64,000 bases of DNA from Cytophagales bacterium (GTDB lineage Bacteria > Bacteroidota > Bacteroidia > Cytophagales > Bernardetiaceae): positions 1 through 64,000 of the forward strand of contig JAAFJX010000013.1 in assembly GCA_013299045.1 (NCBI GenBank), read 5' to 3'. The notes beneath the pieces were generated by a model. The model saw only the letters and a program-made list of their open reading frames with translations, made no database searches and was not told where the DNA came from. This document shows positions 1-10,549 of the stretch, piece after piece. The stretch's first letter is position 1, and each line of letters begins with the position of its first letter. The position numbers were made by a program, and so were the translations under genes.

Positions 1-3000
1 GCGCCATGCTGCCCTTTTTTACGATAAATCTCATAACCCGTTTCGTTAGAAGCCGCATCGCACCAGTTCACACGGATAGTCGCCGTATCCAAGCCCTGAA
101 CCCATATACACGGTGGAACGGGAGGGCCTGGCATAGGAGGCAGAGGTGGAGGCAGTAAATCTATCGTTACCGTGAAGCTACAGCTTGAGGTATTGCCTGA
201 AGCATCTGTTGCAGAGTAGGTTACGGTTGTAGTACCGTCCATAAAGCCAGAGCCACTTGCACCACCACTTGTTAGTGCAACGACTGGTGCAGCCGTGCAG
301 TTATCCGTAGCGGTAGGTGTAGTATAAGTTACTACAAATGGCACACTTGCAACCGTCATTGTGATATTGGCTGGGCAAGTAATGCTTGGTGGTGTGGTAT
401 CCACACGATTGACATTGAAAGTACAGCTAGAGCTGTTTCCACTTGCATCGGTGGCTGTAAGCGTAACGGTTGTTGTGCCTACACCTGAAACGGCAGTACC
501 AGCAACAGGGCTTTGCGTTACAACTACTGCAGAACAGTTATCCGAAGTAACGGCCAAAGCTGTATAACTAGGTAAGTTTGCTCCGCAACTAGCGCCTAAG
601 GCCAATGTTTGTGTGGCAGGGCAAGTAATGCTAGGATTAGTAATGTCCACACGATTCACATTAAAGGTACAAGAGGTAGCATTACCACTTGGGTCTGTTG
701 CGGTAAGGGTTACAACTGTAGTACCGACTCCCGAAACAGTCGTGCCAGCAGCAGGACTTTGAGTTACAACAAAACTGCAATTATCCGAAGCCACAGCCAG
801 GGCAATGTAACTAGGCAGGGTCGCATTACAAGAAGCATTCAAATTGACAGTTTGTGCAGCAGGGCAAGTAATACTTGGCGCAGTATTGTCCACACGACTC
901 ACGTTGAACGTACAGAAAGCAATATTGCCACTTGGGTCTGTGGCTGTTATGGTTACCGCAGTTACGCCTGTGCCCGAAACAGTAGAACCAATTGCGGGGC
1001 TTTGCGTCAGTGTTACGCCGCAGTTGTCTGTGGCTGTAACAAGACCTCTGTAATCAGGAAGCAGTGCATTGCAAGCTGCGCCCAGAGCCAAGGTTTGTGG
1101 TAAAGGACAAGTAATAGATGGACTTGTATTATCCAAACGATTCCAGTTAAAAGTACAAGTACTCACTAATCCGTTTACATCTGTTGCTGTAATTGTAACA
1201 ACCGTAGTGCCTGCTCCCGAGAACGCAGTGCCTGCCACTGGGCTTTGGGTTACAGATGCTATGCCGCAGTTATCTGACGCAGTTATTAAACCTACAGCAG
1301 CCACAAAATTAGGAATGTTGGCATTGCAAGTGGCATCAAGGATAATATTCTGAGCTACAGGGCAGGTAACACTTGGCGGCGTAATATCAGCTCTTGTTAC
1401 ATTGAACGAACAAGTCGTTGTATTTCCACTTGGGTCTGTTGCAGTCATTGTAACAACTGTTGTACCAGCACCAGTAATAACCGTACCAGCGGCAGGGCTT
1501 TGGGTAACGACCACACCGCAGTTGTCTGTTGCAGTTGTAGCGGCTATATAATTAGGCAGTGTGATTTGGCAAGAAGCATTCACGTTTATTGTCGCATTAG
1601 GCGGGCAAACGGTTATGACAGGATTGCTTGCATCCACACGTGTTACAGGTACAACGCAACTTGTGCTTAAACCTGTACCATCGGTTACGGTTATCGTTAC
1701 GTTTGTAACACCTGCCCCCGCTACTGTAGTACCAGCTACTGGGCTTTGTGTAACCGTTAAGCCAGCTACAGGCGTACAGTCATCAGCCACAACTAAGCCA
1801 GCGATAAGGTTAGGAACAGTCGCTTGGCAAGTAGCATTTAGCGTAACGCTTGTAGCTGCAGGGCAAGTGAAAGTAGGCGGGTTATTCACGATGGAGATGG
1901 TGAAACTATTGGTGTTTACAGTACAACCGCCCAAGCCTGGTACTGTAAAGCGCAAGCCCCAAGAAGTGAGTGAGCCACCATCGCCGCCAGCATCGTCTTG
2001 TCCAAACAAACCCCATGTGCCGTTATAAGGGGCAGTAATGGAGGCCAATGTGGCAGCGGTTGGTGTTACTGGTGCTGTTAAAGAGCCTATTGGAGCGCAG
2101 TAGGTATCAGGCGAAACAAAATTGGTAGGTTTATACCCACCACTTGCATTAAAGGCAGCATCTGAAAAACTAGAGCCTGCTGCATCTAAAATTGTATAGT
2201 TCACACCAACTATGTCAGTACCCCCACCACAATCGGACATAAGCGTTATGTTTTGAAGGCTCGGAGTGCGTAGAGCAAAGTCAATATCGTCTGGGAAAGT
2301 ATGAGAAAGGCCATTCAAAAGTATTTCAATAGTAGGTGTTCCTACAATACCCGAAACTGAAATATTCCAAGGGCAGATAGAACCAGAACCAGAACCAGGC
2401 CCTAAAGAGCAAGTACCAGAACTGTTAAACGTTGTTACTACAGGTGTAGAAGACGGTACAATAACCAGACCAGACACCACATCGCCATTTACCAAACTTG
2501 AGGTAGTGAATGTCTTGGTGCCAGATGGCGGACCTACTGCTACACTATTAACAAAGAACTGATAGGTCATACCAGCAGCATTGGTGTTTGCTGGGTCTAT
2601 CGTGAATGTTCGCGATACGCCTGGGCAGGTTGTACCCATAGGCGACATGGTCATTGTACTATTGACAGGACGTACTACAATGGATTGCGTCGCTGAAGTA
2701 GTCGTTGTACAGGCAGGGTCTGGATTACTCACTACTACATAGATATCATCGCCGTTAGATGGCAAAAATGTATGTGTTTTGGTGCCAGAAGCTGGGCCTA
2801 TTGAGGTGCCATTTACAAAGAACTGATAGAGCGTACCAGCAGGGTTAGTATTAGAAGGGTCTGCTGTAAAAGTAATAGGCGAACCTTGGCAAACCGTTGT
2901 GCCTGGGTTAGCGGTCAAGGTATTGACTAAAGAACAGACAGGAGGAGGCGAGCAATTGGTAGTGCCTGAGCCGCTGCTTTGGGAAACGTCAATATTTGTT

Positions 3001-3461
3001 GGAACATTTGAATAATTAGTAACCAACATGATATAAACTTGCCCAACGGCCGTTGAGGTAAATGTAAAAGTTGCAGTAGGTGCAGTTGTAAAATCACAAC
3101 CTATAGGCGCTGGGCTTCCGTCAGCCATATCAGCGCATATTGTAGCTGTACTTGTACCGGCTGGCCAAGGCCCCCACATGGCAAAGTCCACGTCCACACC
3201 TGCTGTACTAGAGACTAAGATGTTGTGCGTGCCAGGTGTTTGTATAGTCATAAAAAACCAACCTGGGTTAGGCCGTGTAGACAGACAGCCATAGTTAGGC
3301 CCAAAAGGAGCATCAGGAGTGCCTACACCTGCGGGGTAAGTTACAGGCGATTCTACGCAGAAAGCCGTAGCTGCACCGCAAGTAGACCCTTGCGCTCTAC
3401 TTTCATACTGCCAACAGAAGAGCAGCAGAAAGACAAAACAATAAGATAAAATTCTTTTCAT
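1..3461 (-). CDS. Giant secreted HYR-repeat protein with P-domain, 3' end off window
   Basis: The frame is open from an ATG at 3461 to the left edge (1153 residues, C-terminus missing). A signal peptide (MKRILSYCFVFLLLF, cleavage near SRAQG) is followed by a pre-peptidase-like beta domain (about 25-165), two Ig-like repeats (about 175-340), a proprotein-convertase P-domain (about 350-512, with SPSLQNITL-like and DDAGGDGGSLTSWGLRF-type signatures) and seven HYR domains of about 81 residues each (about 518-1098). Each HYR ends in a motif like SCTFNVNRVD and has conserved Cys. The last visible part is a proline linker and a fibronectin-III start (WVQGLDTATIRVNWCDAA), very like residues 1869 onward of the nuclease at 39807-47168. 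That protein ends in a T9SS sorting domain, so this one probably does too, off the window. It is probably a cell-surface adhesin or structural protein. No catalytic domain is visible. Confidence 0.9.
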   Translation of the reverse strand, partial: MKRILSYCFVFLLLFCWQYESRAQGSTCGAATAFCVESPVTYPAGVGTPDAPFGPNYGCLSTRPNPGWFFMTIQTPGTHNILVSSTAGVDVDFAMWGPWPAGTSTATICADMADGSPAPIGCDFTTAPTATFTFTSTAVGQVYIMLVTNYSNVPTNIDVSQSSGSGTTNCSPPPVCSLVNTLTANPGTTVCQGSPITFTADPSNTNPAGTLYQFFVNGTSIGPASGTKTHTFLPSNGDDIYVVVSNPDPACTTTTSATQSIVVRPVNSTMTMSPMGTTCPGVSRTFTIDPANTNAAGMTYQFFVNSVAVGPPSGTKTFTTSSLVNGDVVSGLVIVPSSTPVVTTFNSSGTCSLGPGSGSGSICPWNISVSGIVGTPTIEILLNGLSHTFPDDIDFALRTPSLQNITLMSDCGGGTDIVGVNYTILDAAGSSFSDAAFNASGGYKPTNFVSPDTYCAPIGSLTAPVTPTAATLASITAPYNGTWGLFGQDDAGGDGGSLTSWGLRFTVPGLGGCTVNTNSFTISIVNNPPTFTCPAATSVTLNATCQATVPNLIAGLVVADDCTPVAGLTVTQSPVAGTTVAGAGVTNVTITVTDGTGLSTSCVVPVTRVDASNPVITVCPPNATINVNASCQITLPNYIAATTATDNCGVVVTQSPAAGTVITGAGTTVVTMTATDPSGNTTTCSFNVTRADITPPSVTCPVAQNIILDATCNANIPNFVAAVGLITASDNCGIASVTQSPVAGTAFSGAGTTVVTITATDVNGLVSTCTFNWNRLDNTSPSITCPLPQTLALGAACNALLPDYRGLVTATDNCGVTLTQSPAIGSTVSGTGVTAVTITATDPSGNIAFCTFNVSRVDNTAPSITCPAAQTVNLNASCNATLPSYIALAVASDNCSFVVTQSPAAGTTVSGVGTTVVTLTATDPSGNATSCTFNVNRVDITNPSITCPATQTLALGASCGANLPSYTALAVTSDNCSAVVVTQSPVAGTAVSGVGTTTVTLTATDASGNSSSCTFNVNRVDTTPPSITCPANITMTVASVPFVVTYTTPTATDNCTAAPVVALTSGGASGSGFMDGTTTVTYSATDASGNTSSCSFTVTIDLLPPPLPPMPGPPVPPCIWVQGLDTATIRVNWCDAASNETGYEIYRKKGQHG

Positions 3462-3503
3462 GATTAAAACATTGGTATAAAACTAGGTTTGACAATAGAG
3501 AGA

Positions 3504-3890
3504 TTAGTTGCGTAAGTCTAAAAACTGGCCCGATGTAGCGCGCTGTTTTTGAATACGATTTTTAAATACCATACCCCATTGCTCGCGCGTCCAGCCTTTT
3601 TTTGAAGGCGCACTGAGGTCTAGTTTCACAAGGGCGAAGTCTTCTGAAAAATGTAGTTCAAAGGTTACGTCCTGTTCTTTAAATTTATCAAAGAAAGCCT
3701 GAGCGCTCGCTGCTGTTTTGAACTCTAGTGCCGTTAAGTCAATGCGATACACTGGTGAAAGCGGTTGCTGGTGGTCAAGCATTAAATACTGCTCGGCTGT
3801 CATGATAGCTTTAGGTAAATTTTGAGCATAAGAGCTACCCACCCCTATACCAAGCAGAAAGACTGCGAATACAAATAGAATTTTTTTCAT
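3504..3890 (-). CDS. Small exported protein of unknown function
   Basis: This encodes 128 residues from the ATG at 3890. An ATG 27 bp upstream is in frame, but the internal start gives a clean signal peptide (MKKILFVFAVFLLGIGVGSSYAQ), so it is preferred. The mature part of about 105 residues has one helix-rich stretch (AASAQAFFDKFKEQDV) and a C-terminus with WTREQWGMVFKNRIQKQ. I recognise no family. It is probably periplasmic. It lies 42 bp downstream of the start of the HYR-protein gene on the same strand, so the two could share a transcript with this gene first. Confidence 0.7.
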   Translation of the reverse strand: MKKILFVFAVFLLGIGVGSSYAQNLPKAIMTAEQYLMLDHQQPLSPVYRIDLTALEFKTAASAQAFFDKFKEQDVTFELHFSEDFALVKLDLSAPSKKGWTREQWGMVFKNRIQKQRATSGQFLDLRN

Positions 3891-3917
3891 TGTTGCGGAA
3901 GAAGAAAAGATGACCAA

Positions 3918-4245
3918 ACAAGTAAATTAGTGTATTACAATAGTCTGATTTATAGGCCAGTTATTCGGTTAGATTGTTCATGAATTTTTAGACAGCCTAT
4001 GTGTGCAAAGATAGAGAAAGAGAAACACTTATGTTATGTTCATTAACAAAAAATAGGCTCTCAGATTAAAAATACTTCGCATTATCAAATAAAATATTAG
4101 AATAATCTTATAAAATTACAATTTGTTACATATCTGTTAATTGTGTTGGGTTTGCGCCTATTCTTGGTATCAAAAAGTATAGGATAAGTAGTTACTTTTT
4201 CATAGCTTTGCGCCCTATTTTAAAAGAGCAATCAGGTTAATAAGT
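3918..4245. other. AT-rich intergenic region with uvrA -7 box
   Basis: A divergent gap between the small exported protein (-) and uvrA (+). On the plus strand TAGCTTTG at 4203-4210 fits the Bacteroidota -7 consensus TAnnTTTG, 35 bp before the uvrA ATG. No TTG lies at the usual distance upstream. Nothing else is recognisable. Confidence 0.5.
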
Positions 4246-7062
4246 ATGAGCATTGTAGAGGAGTTTATCGAGGTTTATGGCGCACGCGAACACAATCTCA
4301 AAAACATAGACATAAACATTCCGCGGAACAAGCTGGTGGTCATTACAGGCATTAGCGGCAGCGGCAAATCCTCCTTGGCCTTTGATACCATTTATGCTGA
4401 AGGGCAACGCCGCTATATGGAAAGTTTTTCTGCCTATGCCCGTTCTTTTTTGGGCAATATGGAACGGCCCGATGTGGACAAAATTAATGGACTAAGCCCT
4501 GTTATTAGTATAGAACAAAAAACGACCTCTCGCAACCCACGCTCTACGGTAGGTACGGTTACAGAAATATATGACTTTTTGCGTTTGCTTTATGCCCGTG
4601 CTGCTGATGCTTACTCTTTGAACACAGGCGAAAAAATGGTGCGCCAAACCGAAGAGCAAATTATTCAGCAGATTATTGAGCAGTATGAAGGACAAAAAGT
4701 GAGTATCTTGGCACCGCTCGTGCGTGCGCGCAAAGGGCACTACCGCGAACTGTTTGCAAAAATTACCAAAATGGGCTTTACGCGCGTCCGCATCAATGGC
4801 GAATTGGAAATGATTGTGCCCAAAATGCAGCTAGACCGCTATAAAACCCATGATATTGAAGTGGTTATAGACAGGCTCAAAGTCAGCGCGGACGACCAAG
4901 AACGCCTGACGCGCTCGCTCAAACTGGCTCTTAAAGAAGGTGGTGGCGTTTTGATGCTTCTGACGGAACAAAGTCAAGTGCGTTTTTTTTCAAGAAACCT
5001 CATGTGCCCCAGCACAGGCCTGGCCTACGACGAACCCGCACCTAATACGTTCTCTTTCAACTCGCCTTATGGAATGTGTCCTCAATGCGCTGGTTTGGGT
5101 GTTGTCAATGAATTTGCCGAAGCACAGATTGTACCAGATGCTAAGTTGAGTATTTCACAAGGTGCGCTTGCGCCATTTGGTGAGTATCGTGAAATATGGC
5201 TTTTTAAGAAACTAGAAGCTGTTTTGAAACCCTACAAACTTAGCTTGAACACACCGCTTGAAAAATTCTCTGAAGAAGCCATGCGTATTCTTATGTACGG
5301 CAGTGCAGCTCCAGTGCAAGTGGACTCCACTAAATATCCTGGCACACAGTGGGATACCACCTACGAAGGCTTGATTCCATTCTTAAAAAAGCAAGTATTG
5401 GAAGGCTCTGAAAAAATGCAAAAATGGGCTGCTGACTTTATAGAAACATCTGCCTGCCCAAGTTGCAAGGGTGCAAGGCTCAAAACAGAGTCTTTGTTCT
5501 TCCGAATTGCTGAAAAAAACATTGCAGAGCTCGCACAAATGGACATTAAAACGCTCACTCTATGGTTTCAAAACATTGACAAAAAACTTTCCAATCGTCA
5601 AAAAAGTATTGCTCATGAAGTTTTGAAGGAAATTAACAAGCGAATAGGTTTCCTGAACGACGTTGGATTAGATTACCTCTGCCTAGACCGCGCCATGCGC
5701 ACACTCTCGGGCGGCGAAGCCCAACGCATACGTTTAGCCACACAAATAGGTACACAACTCGTTGGTGTTCTCTACATTCTGGACGAGCCAAGCATAGGCC
5801 TACACCCTCGCGACAACGACAAGCTGATTCGTGCCTTGCAAAATTTACGCGATTTGGGCAACACTGTTCTTGTTGTAGAGCACGATAAGGACATGATGCT
5901 CCAGTCGGACTATCTCATTGACATTGGGCCTGGCGCTGGCAAGTTTGGCGGCAAAGTGGTGGCGGCTGGTAAGCCCAAAGCCTTTTTGAAAGAAAAAAGC
6001 ACAACCGCTAGCTATCTTAACGGCCTAATAGGCATTGATATTCCTAAAGAAAGACGTGTAGGAAACGGAGAATTTCTGAAATTAGAGGGTTGCACTGGCC
6101 ACAATCTCAAAAACGTTACGCTGAACATTCCGCTAGGTAAAATGATTACTATGACAGGGGTTTCGGGTAGCGGCAAATCGTCCTTAATTCACGAAACCCT
6201 CTATCCCATTCTAAATAGCCACTTTTTTAGGGCAAGAAAGCAACCTTTACCCTACAAAAACTTGGAAGGCTTAAGCCATATAGACAAAGTCATTGAAATT
6301 GACCAGTCCCCGATTGGGCGTACGCCGCGCTCAAATCCGGCTACCTATACAGGAATGTTTACAGACATTCGCGCGCTTTTTGCACAAATGCCAGAGGCCA
6401 AAATACGTGGCTATAAAACAGGGCGCTTCTCCTTTAACGTAAAGGGAGGACGCTGCGAAGACTGCGAAGGAGGTGGCAAAAAAGTCATTGAAATGGAGTT
6501 TATGCCTGATGTTTATATTGACTGCAACACCTGCCGCGGCAAGCGCTATAACCGCGAAACTTTGGAAATTCGTTTCAAAGGCAAATCTATTTCAGACGTT
6601 TTGGAAATGAGCATTAGCGAAGCCCTTACTTTTTTTGACAACCAGCCAGCCATTCTGCGAAAAGTGCAAACCTTGGCAGATGTAGGTTTGGGCTACGTTA
6701 CGCTTGGCCAACACGCCACCACGCTCTCGGGCGGAGAGGCGCAGCGCGTAAAACTTGCCACTGAACTCTCACGCAAAGACACAGGCAAGACGTTTTATAT
6801 TCTGGACGAACCTACCACAGGTTTGCATTTTCAGGATATTGTTCATTTGCTAAACGTCTTACAAAAACTGGTAGAAAAAGGCAACACAGTTTTAGTCATT
6901 GAACATAACTTAGATGTCATTAAAGTCAGCGACTATGTTTTTGACATGGGGCCAGAGGGTGGCTCAGCCGGTGGGGTTCTAATCGCCGAAGGCACTCCTG
7001 AAGCCATTTGTAAGGCTAAAAATAGCCATACAGCCAAGTTTTTAAAATTAGAAATGAAATAA
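4246..7062 (+). CDS. uvrA: Excinuclease ABC subunit UvrA
   Basis: UvrA is the damage-recognition ATPase of nucleotide excision repair; it loads UvrB at lesions. The 938 residues match the family length (E. coli about 940). Two ABC modules are visible: Walker [10 protein letters not shown] (about 35-43) and GVSGSGKSS (about 640), signatures [11 protein letters not shown] and [11 protein letters not shown], and Walker [14 protein letters not shown] and [13 protein letters not shown]. The C-terminal zinc finger is intact ([10 protein letters not shown]...[10 protein letters not shown]). In the N-terminal zinc module the first knuckle reads CPST instead of CPxC, while the second, CPQC, is kept, so the four-Cys site is incomplete. 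Single gene; no uvrB nearby. Identification is secure, but whether it is the main UvrA or a paralogue cannot be told here. Confidence 0.97.
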   Translation: MSIVEEFIEVYGAREHNLKNIDINIPRNKLVVITGISGSGKSSLAFDTIYAEGQRRYMESFSAYARSFLGNMERPDVDKINGLSPVISIEQKTTSRNPRSTVGTVTEIYDFLRLLYARAADAYSLNTGEKMVRQTEEQIIQQIIEQYEGQKVSILAPLVRARKGHYRELFAKITKMGFTRVRINGELEMIVPKMQLDRYKTHDIEVVIDRLKVSADDQERLTRSLKLALKEGGGVLMLLTEQSQVRFFSRNLMCPSTGLAYDEPAPNTFSFNSPYGMCPQCAGLGVVNEFAEAQIVPDAKLSISQGALAPFGEYREIWLFKKLEAVLKPYKLSLNTPLEKFSEEAMRILMYGSAAPVQVDSTKYPGTQWDTTYEGLIPFLKKQVLEGSEKMQKWAADFIETSACPSCKGARLKTESLFFRIAEKNIAELAQMDIKTLTLWFQNIDKKLSNRQKSIAHEVLKEINKRIGFLNDVGLDYLCLDRAMRTLSGGEAQRIRLATQIGTQLVGVLYILDEPSIGLHPRDNDKLIRALQNLRDLGNTVLVVEHDKDMMLQSDYLIDIGPGAGKFGGKVVAAGKPKAFLKEKSTTASYLNGLIGIDIPKERRVGNGEFLKLEGCTGHNLKNVTLNIPLGKMITMTGVSGSGKSSLIHETLYPILNSHFFRARKQPLPYKNLEGLSHIDKVIEIDQSPIGRTPRSNPATYTGMFTDIRALFAQMPEAKIRGYKTGRFSFNVKGGRCEDCEGGGKKVIEMEFMPDVYIDCNTCRGKRYNRETLEIRFKGKSISDVLEMSISEALTFFDNQPAILRKVQTLADVGLGYVTLGQHATTLSGGEAQRVKLATELSRKDTGKTFYILDEPTTGLHFQDIVHLLNVLQKLVEKGNTVLVIEHNLDVIKVSDYVFDMGPEGGSAGGVLIAEGTPEAICKAKNSHTAKFLKLEMK

Positions 7063-7252
7063 ACGGCCTAAACCTGAACAATATTTTAGCTCAAACGCTT
7101 TTTTGCGTTCTGTGTAAAGTCGTTTTTTTAGTGTACCTTTGCGCCGCTATTTTGAACTGGATGTATGTTTTTGAGCATCAGTTTTGCTCACTGACAGGGG
7201 TTTCCCTATCAAATTAGCCGCATTAAATATCCATTAAGGCTTTCTATTACCA

Positions 7253-9586
7253 ATGATACATTCAAAATATTCTTGTGTAAGCGCCCTTTCTAAGTGCTTT
7301 TTTGTATTGCTTTGCTTTACTTTGGGCACACGGTCAGTCGCCTTTTCTCAAAGCAACTCCCTGCCCGACTCCATCGTTTTTGAAGTAGGAGGTACGCCAA
7401 TTAGCTGGGCAGAATTTGAGTTTTATTACCGCAAAAACAATAATATCAAAGACGAAAAGCAGCTCTGGGGCGAGAAGAACGTCCGTGAGTATTTGGACTT
7501 GTTCATCAAATTCAAATTGAAAGTGCAAGACGGCTTGAGCCAAAAACTAGATACTGCTGCCAGTTTTAAAGATGAGTTTGAAGCCTACCGAAAAGATTTG
7601 GTAAAGCCATATTTGGTAGAAAAAAGTGTTACAGATAGGCTTGTTGATGAGGCTTATACACGCCTACAAGAAGAGATTAGGGCTTCTCATATTCTCATTG
7701 CATTGGACAAATACGCCACCCCGCAAGACACGCTCCGCGCTTATAACCGAATCAAAGATATTAGAAAAAATGCTGTGGCCGGCCAAGACTTTAAAGACTT
7801 GGCTTACGTTTATTCTGAAGACCCTAGCGCCAAGACCAATCGCGGAGATTTGGGCTATTTTACAGCTTTGCAAATGGTATATGATTTTGAAAGCATGGCT
7901 TATCAAACACCCGTTAACGAAGTATCGCCCATTTTTAGAACAGAATATGGCTACCATATACTCAAAGTCCATCAAAGACTCAGAGCATCTGGCTCTACCA
8001 AGCTGGCACACATCATGTTGCGCTCTTCCGAAGGCATGACCTCCGAAGATTCTTTGACTGCTGCCCAAAAAATTTCAGAGATTTATACGCGCCTCCGCAA
8101 CGGAGAAGAGTGGAACGGCCTCTGCTCGCAGTTTTCGGACGACCTTAAAACCCGCGAAAATGGTGGAGAAATGGCTTGGCGTTCTACCGGCACCATGCTC
8201 CCAGAATTTGAAGAGGCTGCCTTTGAGTTGCGTAAAAAGGGGGATATTTCTTCGCCCGTACGTACCGCTTATGGCTGGCATATCCTGAAACTCATTGAGA
8301 AAAAACCACTAGAACCTCTCAATGAAATCCGAAAAACTTTGCGCGAAAAAGTCCTCAAAGATAGCCGCGCTAATTTACAAGAAGGTGAGTTCCTGGCACG
8401 TGTCAAAAAAGAATATGGTTTTGCTGAAGTTATCAAAAATAAAAAGTTTGTTACCGAAGCATCAGACACAACGCTTATGAGCGGCAAATGGCAATTTGAT
8501 AGCAAGTTAAAGTACCTTAAAAAACCTCTTTTTGCTTTTAACAACCGCAATTATAGCGTCCAAGATTTTTATCAGTTTGCCCAAAGAGAGCAACTCCCCC
8601 AAATGCAAGGAAATCAAGTAGCCTACATGACGCAACTCTATGACAAATTTCAAAAAAAGATACTCATTGAGCATGAAGAGAGGCTACTGCCCCAAAAGAA
8701 CAAAGAGTTTGCTTTCTTGCTACGCGAATACTACGAGGGCATTATTTTGTTCGCATTAATGCAAAAGAATATTTGGGCGCGCTCTGCCGAAGACAAAGAA
8801 GCGTTAGAGGCCTATTTTCAAAGTAACAGAAGCAAATATGAATGGAAAGAACGTGTTACCGCCACGATGTATAGCGCTGCAACAGATAGCATTCGCCTGC
8901 TGCTAGAAGACGCGCTCAGAACTACGCACTATCCTTCGGACGAGCCAGAAAGCGACGTTTATCTTTATTACAATGAGAACTCGGCCAAAATACTAGCAGA
9001 CCAGCGCGCCATGATTACTAAAATGGCCAGTCATTGCCGTAGTAATGATAACAACGTGGTTTTTATCAAACAAGTTAGCTCTCCAAAAGACAAAATGGAA
9101 ACCCATTTGCAGCGTATTTCAGATATTAAAAGTGAGCTTGTTAAGCTGAACGTGAAGGAAAAACAAATTATTGACCTCACCGATACCGTAGAGGATATGC
9201 GCAAACTGGCCAAAGCTAAAAAAGTAGCCATCATTTATTTAAAAATGGGTTATCTGGCCAGTACTGAAAATTTACTGAAGCGCTTTAATAAAGGCAATGC
9301 TCTCAATCTGAACATTCAAGCAGCAAATTTTGAGCGTGGCGAAAGCAAGGTGTTTGATAACATTCCTAAGTGGGAAATTGGACGTACCGTCATGCCCCTT
9401 GATGGCAGAGTGATGCTCCTTCAAATTGACAAAGTAGAAAATGCCCGTTTTAAAGAGCTAGATGAAGCGAGAGGTCAGGTTATGGCAGACTTCCAAAACT
9501 ATTTGGAGGTAGAGTGGCATAAAGCGCTTGCTGCAAGATACAAAGTAAACGTGAACGAGGAGCTCCTCAAAAGAATGTTGAAATAA
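7253..9586 (+). CDS. Periplasmic peptidyl-prolyl isomerase, double parvulin (SurA/PpiD-like)
   Basis: Parvulin-type PPIase and chaperone, expected to help outer-membrane and secreted proteins fold. A signal peptide (about 1-33, FVLLCFTLGTRSVAFSQ) is followed by an N-terminal chaperone segment and two rotamase domains. The first is about 143-245 (ASHILIA ... GDLGYFTALQMV ... YGYHILKVHQR). The second is about 247-350 (LAHIMLR ... NGGEMAWRSTG ... YGWHILKLIEKK). A long helical C-terminal region of about 400 residues follows. At 777 residues it is longer than SurA (about 430), as is common for Bacteroidota homologues. TACCTTTG at 7134-7141 is a plausible -7 box. The methyltransferase starts 28 bp after the stop, so co-transcription is likely. 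Confidence 0.9.
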   Translation: MIHSKYSCVSALSKCFFVLLCFTLGTRSVAFSQSNSLPDSIVFEVGGTPISWAEFEFYYRKNNNIKDEKQLWGEKNVREYLDLFIKFKLKVQDGLSQKLDTAASFKDEFEAYRKDLVKPYLVEKSVTDRLVDEAYTRLQEEIRASHILIALDKYATPQDTLRAYNRIKDIRKNAVAGQDFKDLAYVYSEDPSAKTNRGDLGYFTALQMVYDFESMAYQTPVNEVSPIFRTEYGYHILKVHQRLRASGSTKLAHIMLRSSEGMTSEDSLTAAQKISEIYTRLRNGEEWNGLCSQFSDDLKTRENGGEMAWRSTGTMLPEFEEAAFELRKKGDISSPVRTAYGWHILKLIEKKPLEPLNEIRKTLREKVLKDSRANLQEGEFLARVKKEYGFAEVIKNKKFVTEASDTTLMSGKWQFDSKLKYLKKPLFAFNNRNYSVQDFYQFAQREQLPQMQGNQVAYMTQLYDKFQKKILIEHEERLLPQKNKEFAFLLREYYEGIILFALMQKNIWARSAEDKEALEAYFQSNRSKYEWKERVTATMYSAATDSIRLLLEDALRTTHYPSDEPESDVYLYYNENSAKILADQRAMITKMASHCRSNDNNVVFIKQVSSPKDKMETHLQRISDIKSELVKLNVKEKQIIDLTDTVEDMRKLAKAKKVAIIYLKMGYLASTENLLKRFNKGNALNLNIQAANFERGESKVFDNIPKWEIGRTVMPLDGRVMLLQIDKVENARFKELDEARGQVMADFQNYLEVEWHKALAARYKVNVNEELLKRMLK

Positions 9587-9614
9587 CCTTCGCCACCGAA
9601 ACGACGCTCAAAAC

Positions 9615-10535
9615 ATGAACAGCCCAGCCAAACAACCCGAACCTTGGAACGCCAAACGCATCAGGCGCGTGCTCAAAAAAGCAATTGGTGTGCCGCGTTA
9701 TCTTTATGTGCAGTTTTTGAACATTTTTAATAGCAATCCCGTCTATCTGTGGCTGTTCAGAAACCGTATTGTCAAGAATTTCAATAAGTTGTATTACTAT
9801 TTGCGTAAGAATACCTTTGACCACACCTACTTCATGGGCAAGCACGTCCTGAAGTTCCCTACTGACCTTTGGACTTATCAAGAAATTATTTTTGAGAAAA
9901 AGCCTGATGTTATTGTAGAAACAGGAATGTTTTTGGGTGGCAGCACTTATTTCTTTGCGCAACTTTGCAAAATGTTTGGTAAAGGCCGCGTCATAGCTAT
10001 TGATATTACACTAGACCATCTTTATCCCGAACTTTATGAGCTAGACAACGTAACGATTCTGCGCGGCAGCACCAGCGACCCCGAAACGCTTGCGCGTGTG
10101 CGTGCGCTCATACAACCACACGAAACGGTTATGGTTGCTTTGGACTCTGCACACGAATCAGACCACGTTTTTAAAGAGATACAGTTGTTTTCTCAGCTTG
10201 TAACTGAAGGGCAATATTTGGTAGTAGAAGATGGTATCATTGCTGACACTTACCCCATCGTTTGGAATAAAGGCCCTTATCATGCTATCAAAAAGTTTTT
10301 GAAAAGCACTACGGAATTTATACCAGACTACTACCGCAACCGCTTTTTGCTCACGCATAACAAACGCGGCTACTTGCTCAAAACCCAGAATAAGGCTGAG
10401 GTCATAATGCCAAACTATAACGACACCTTGCGTCCTTTGCGTTTGTGGCTGCCTTACCTGCCGGCATTCAATGATATGCGCTGGCTCAAAAGTTTGAACC
10501 AAAACTTAGAGCGCAGCGAAAAGGAAAAACTTTAG
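9615..10535 (+). CDS. CmcI/rhamnosyl O-methyltransferase-like SAM methyltransferase
   Basis: A 306-residue protein resembling the cephalosporin hydroxylase (CmcI) family, which are SAM-dependent O-methyltransferases acting on sugars or small molecules. The SAM-binding Rossmann motif is in VIVETGMFLGGSTYFFAQL, followed by the acidic strand end VIAIDI. VMVALDSAHESDHVF and LVVEDGIIAD carry acidic residues that could bind metal, as in CmcI. The basic N-terminus (about 1-50) is an extension with no clear signal. It is read with the upstream PPIase gene and faces the membrane-protein gene at 10550 tail to tail. The substrate is unknown; a surface glycan is a reasonable guess. Confidence 0.8.
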   Translation: MNSPAKQPEPWNAKRIRRVLKKAIGVPRYLYVQFLNIFNSNPVYLWLFRNRIVKNFNKLYYYLRKNTFDHTYFMGKHVLKFPTDLWTYQEIIFEKKPDVIVETGMFLGGSTYFFAQLCKMFGKGRVIAIDITLDHLYPELYELDNVTILRGSTSDPETLARVRALIQPHETVMVALDSAHESDHVFKEIQLFSQLVTEGQYLVVEDGIIADTYPIVWNKGPYHAIKKFLKSTTEFIPDYYRNRFLLTHNKRGYLLKTQNKAEVIMPNYNDTLRPLRLWLPYLPAFNDMRWLKSLNQNLERSEKEKL

Positions 10536-10549
10536 GGTTTTGAATAACT

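Noticed and set aside
361-2028. Several plus-strand frames of 69-164 residues
   Set aside because: They are antisense to the HYR repeats of the gene at 1-3461 and recur with the same repeat period; the minus strand has the signal peptide and domains.
7664-8068. 134-codon minus-strand frame within the PPIase gene
   Set aside because: A shadow of the first parvulin domain; no start context or family match.
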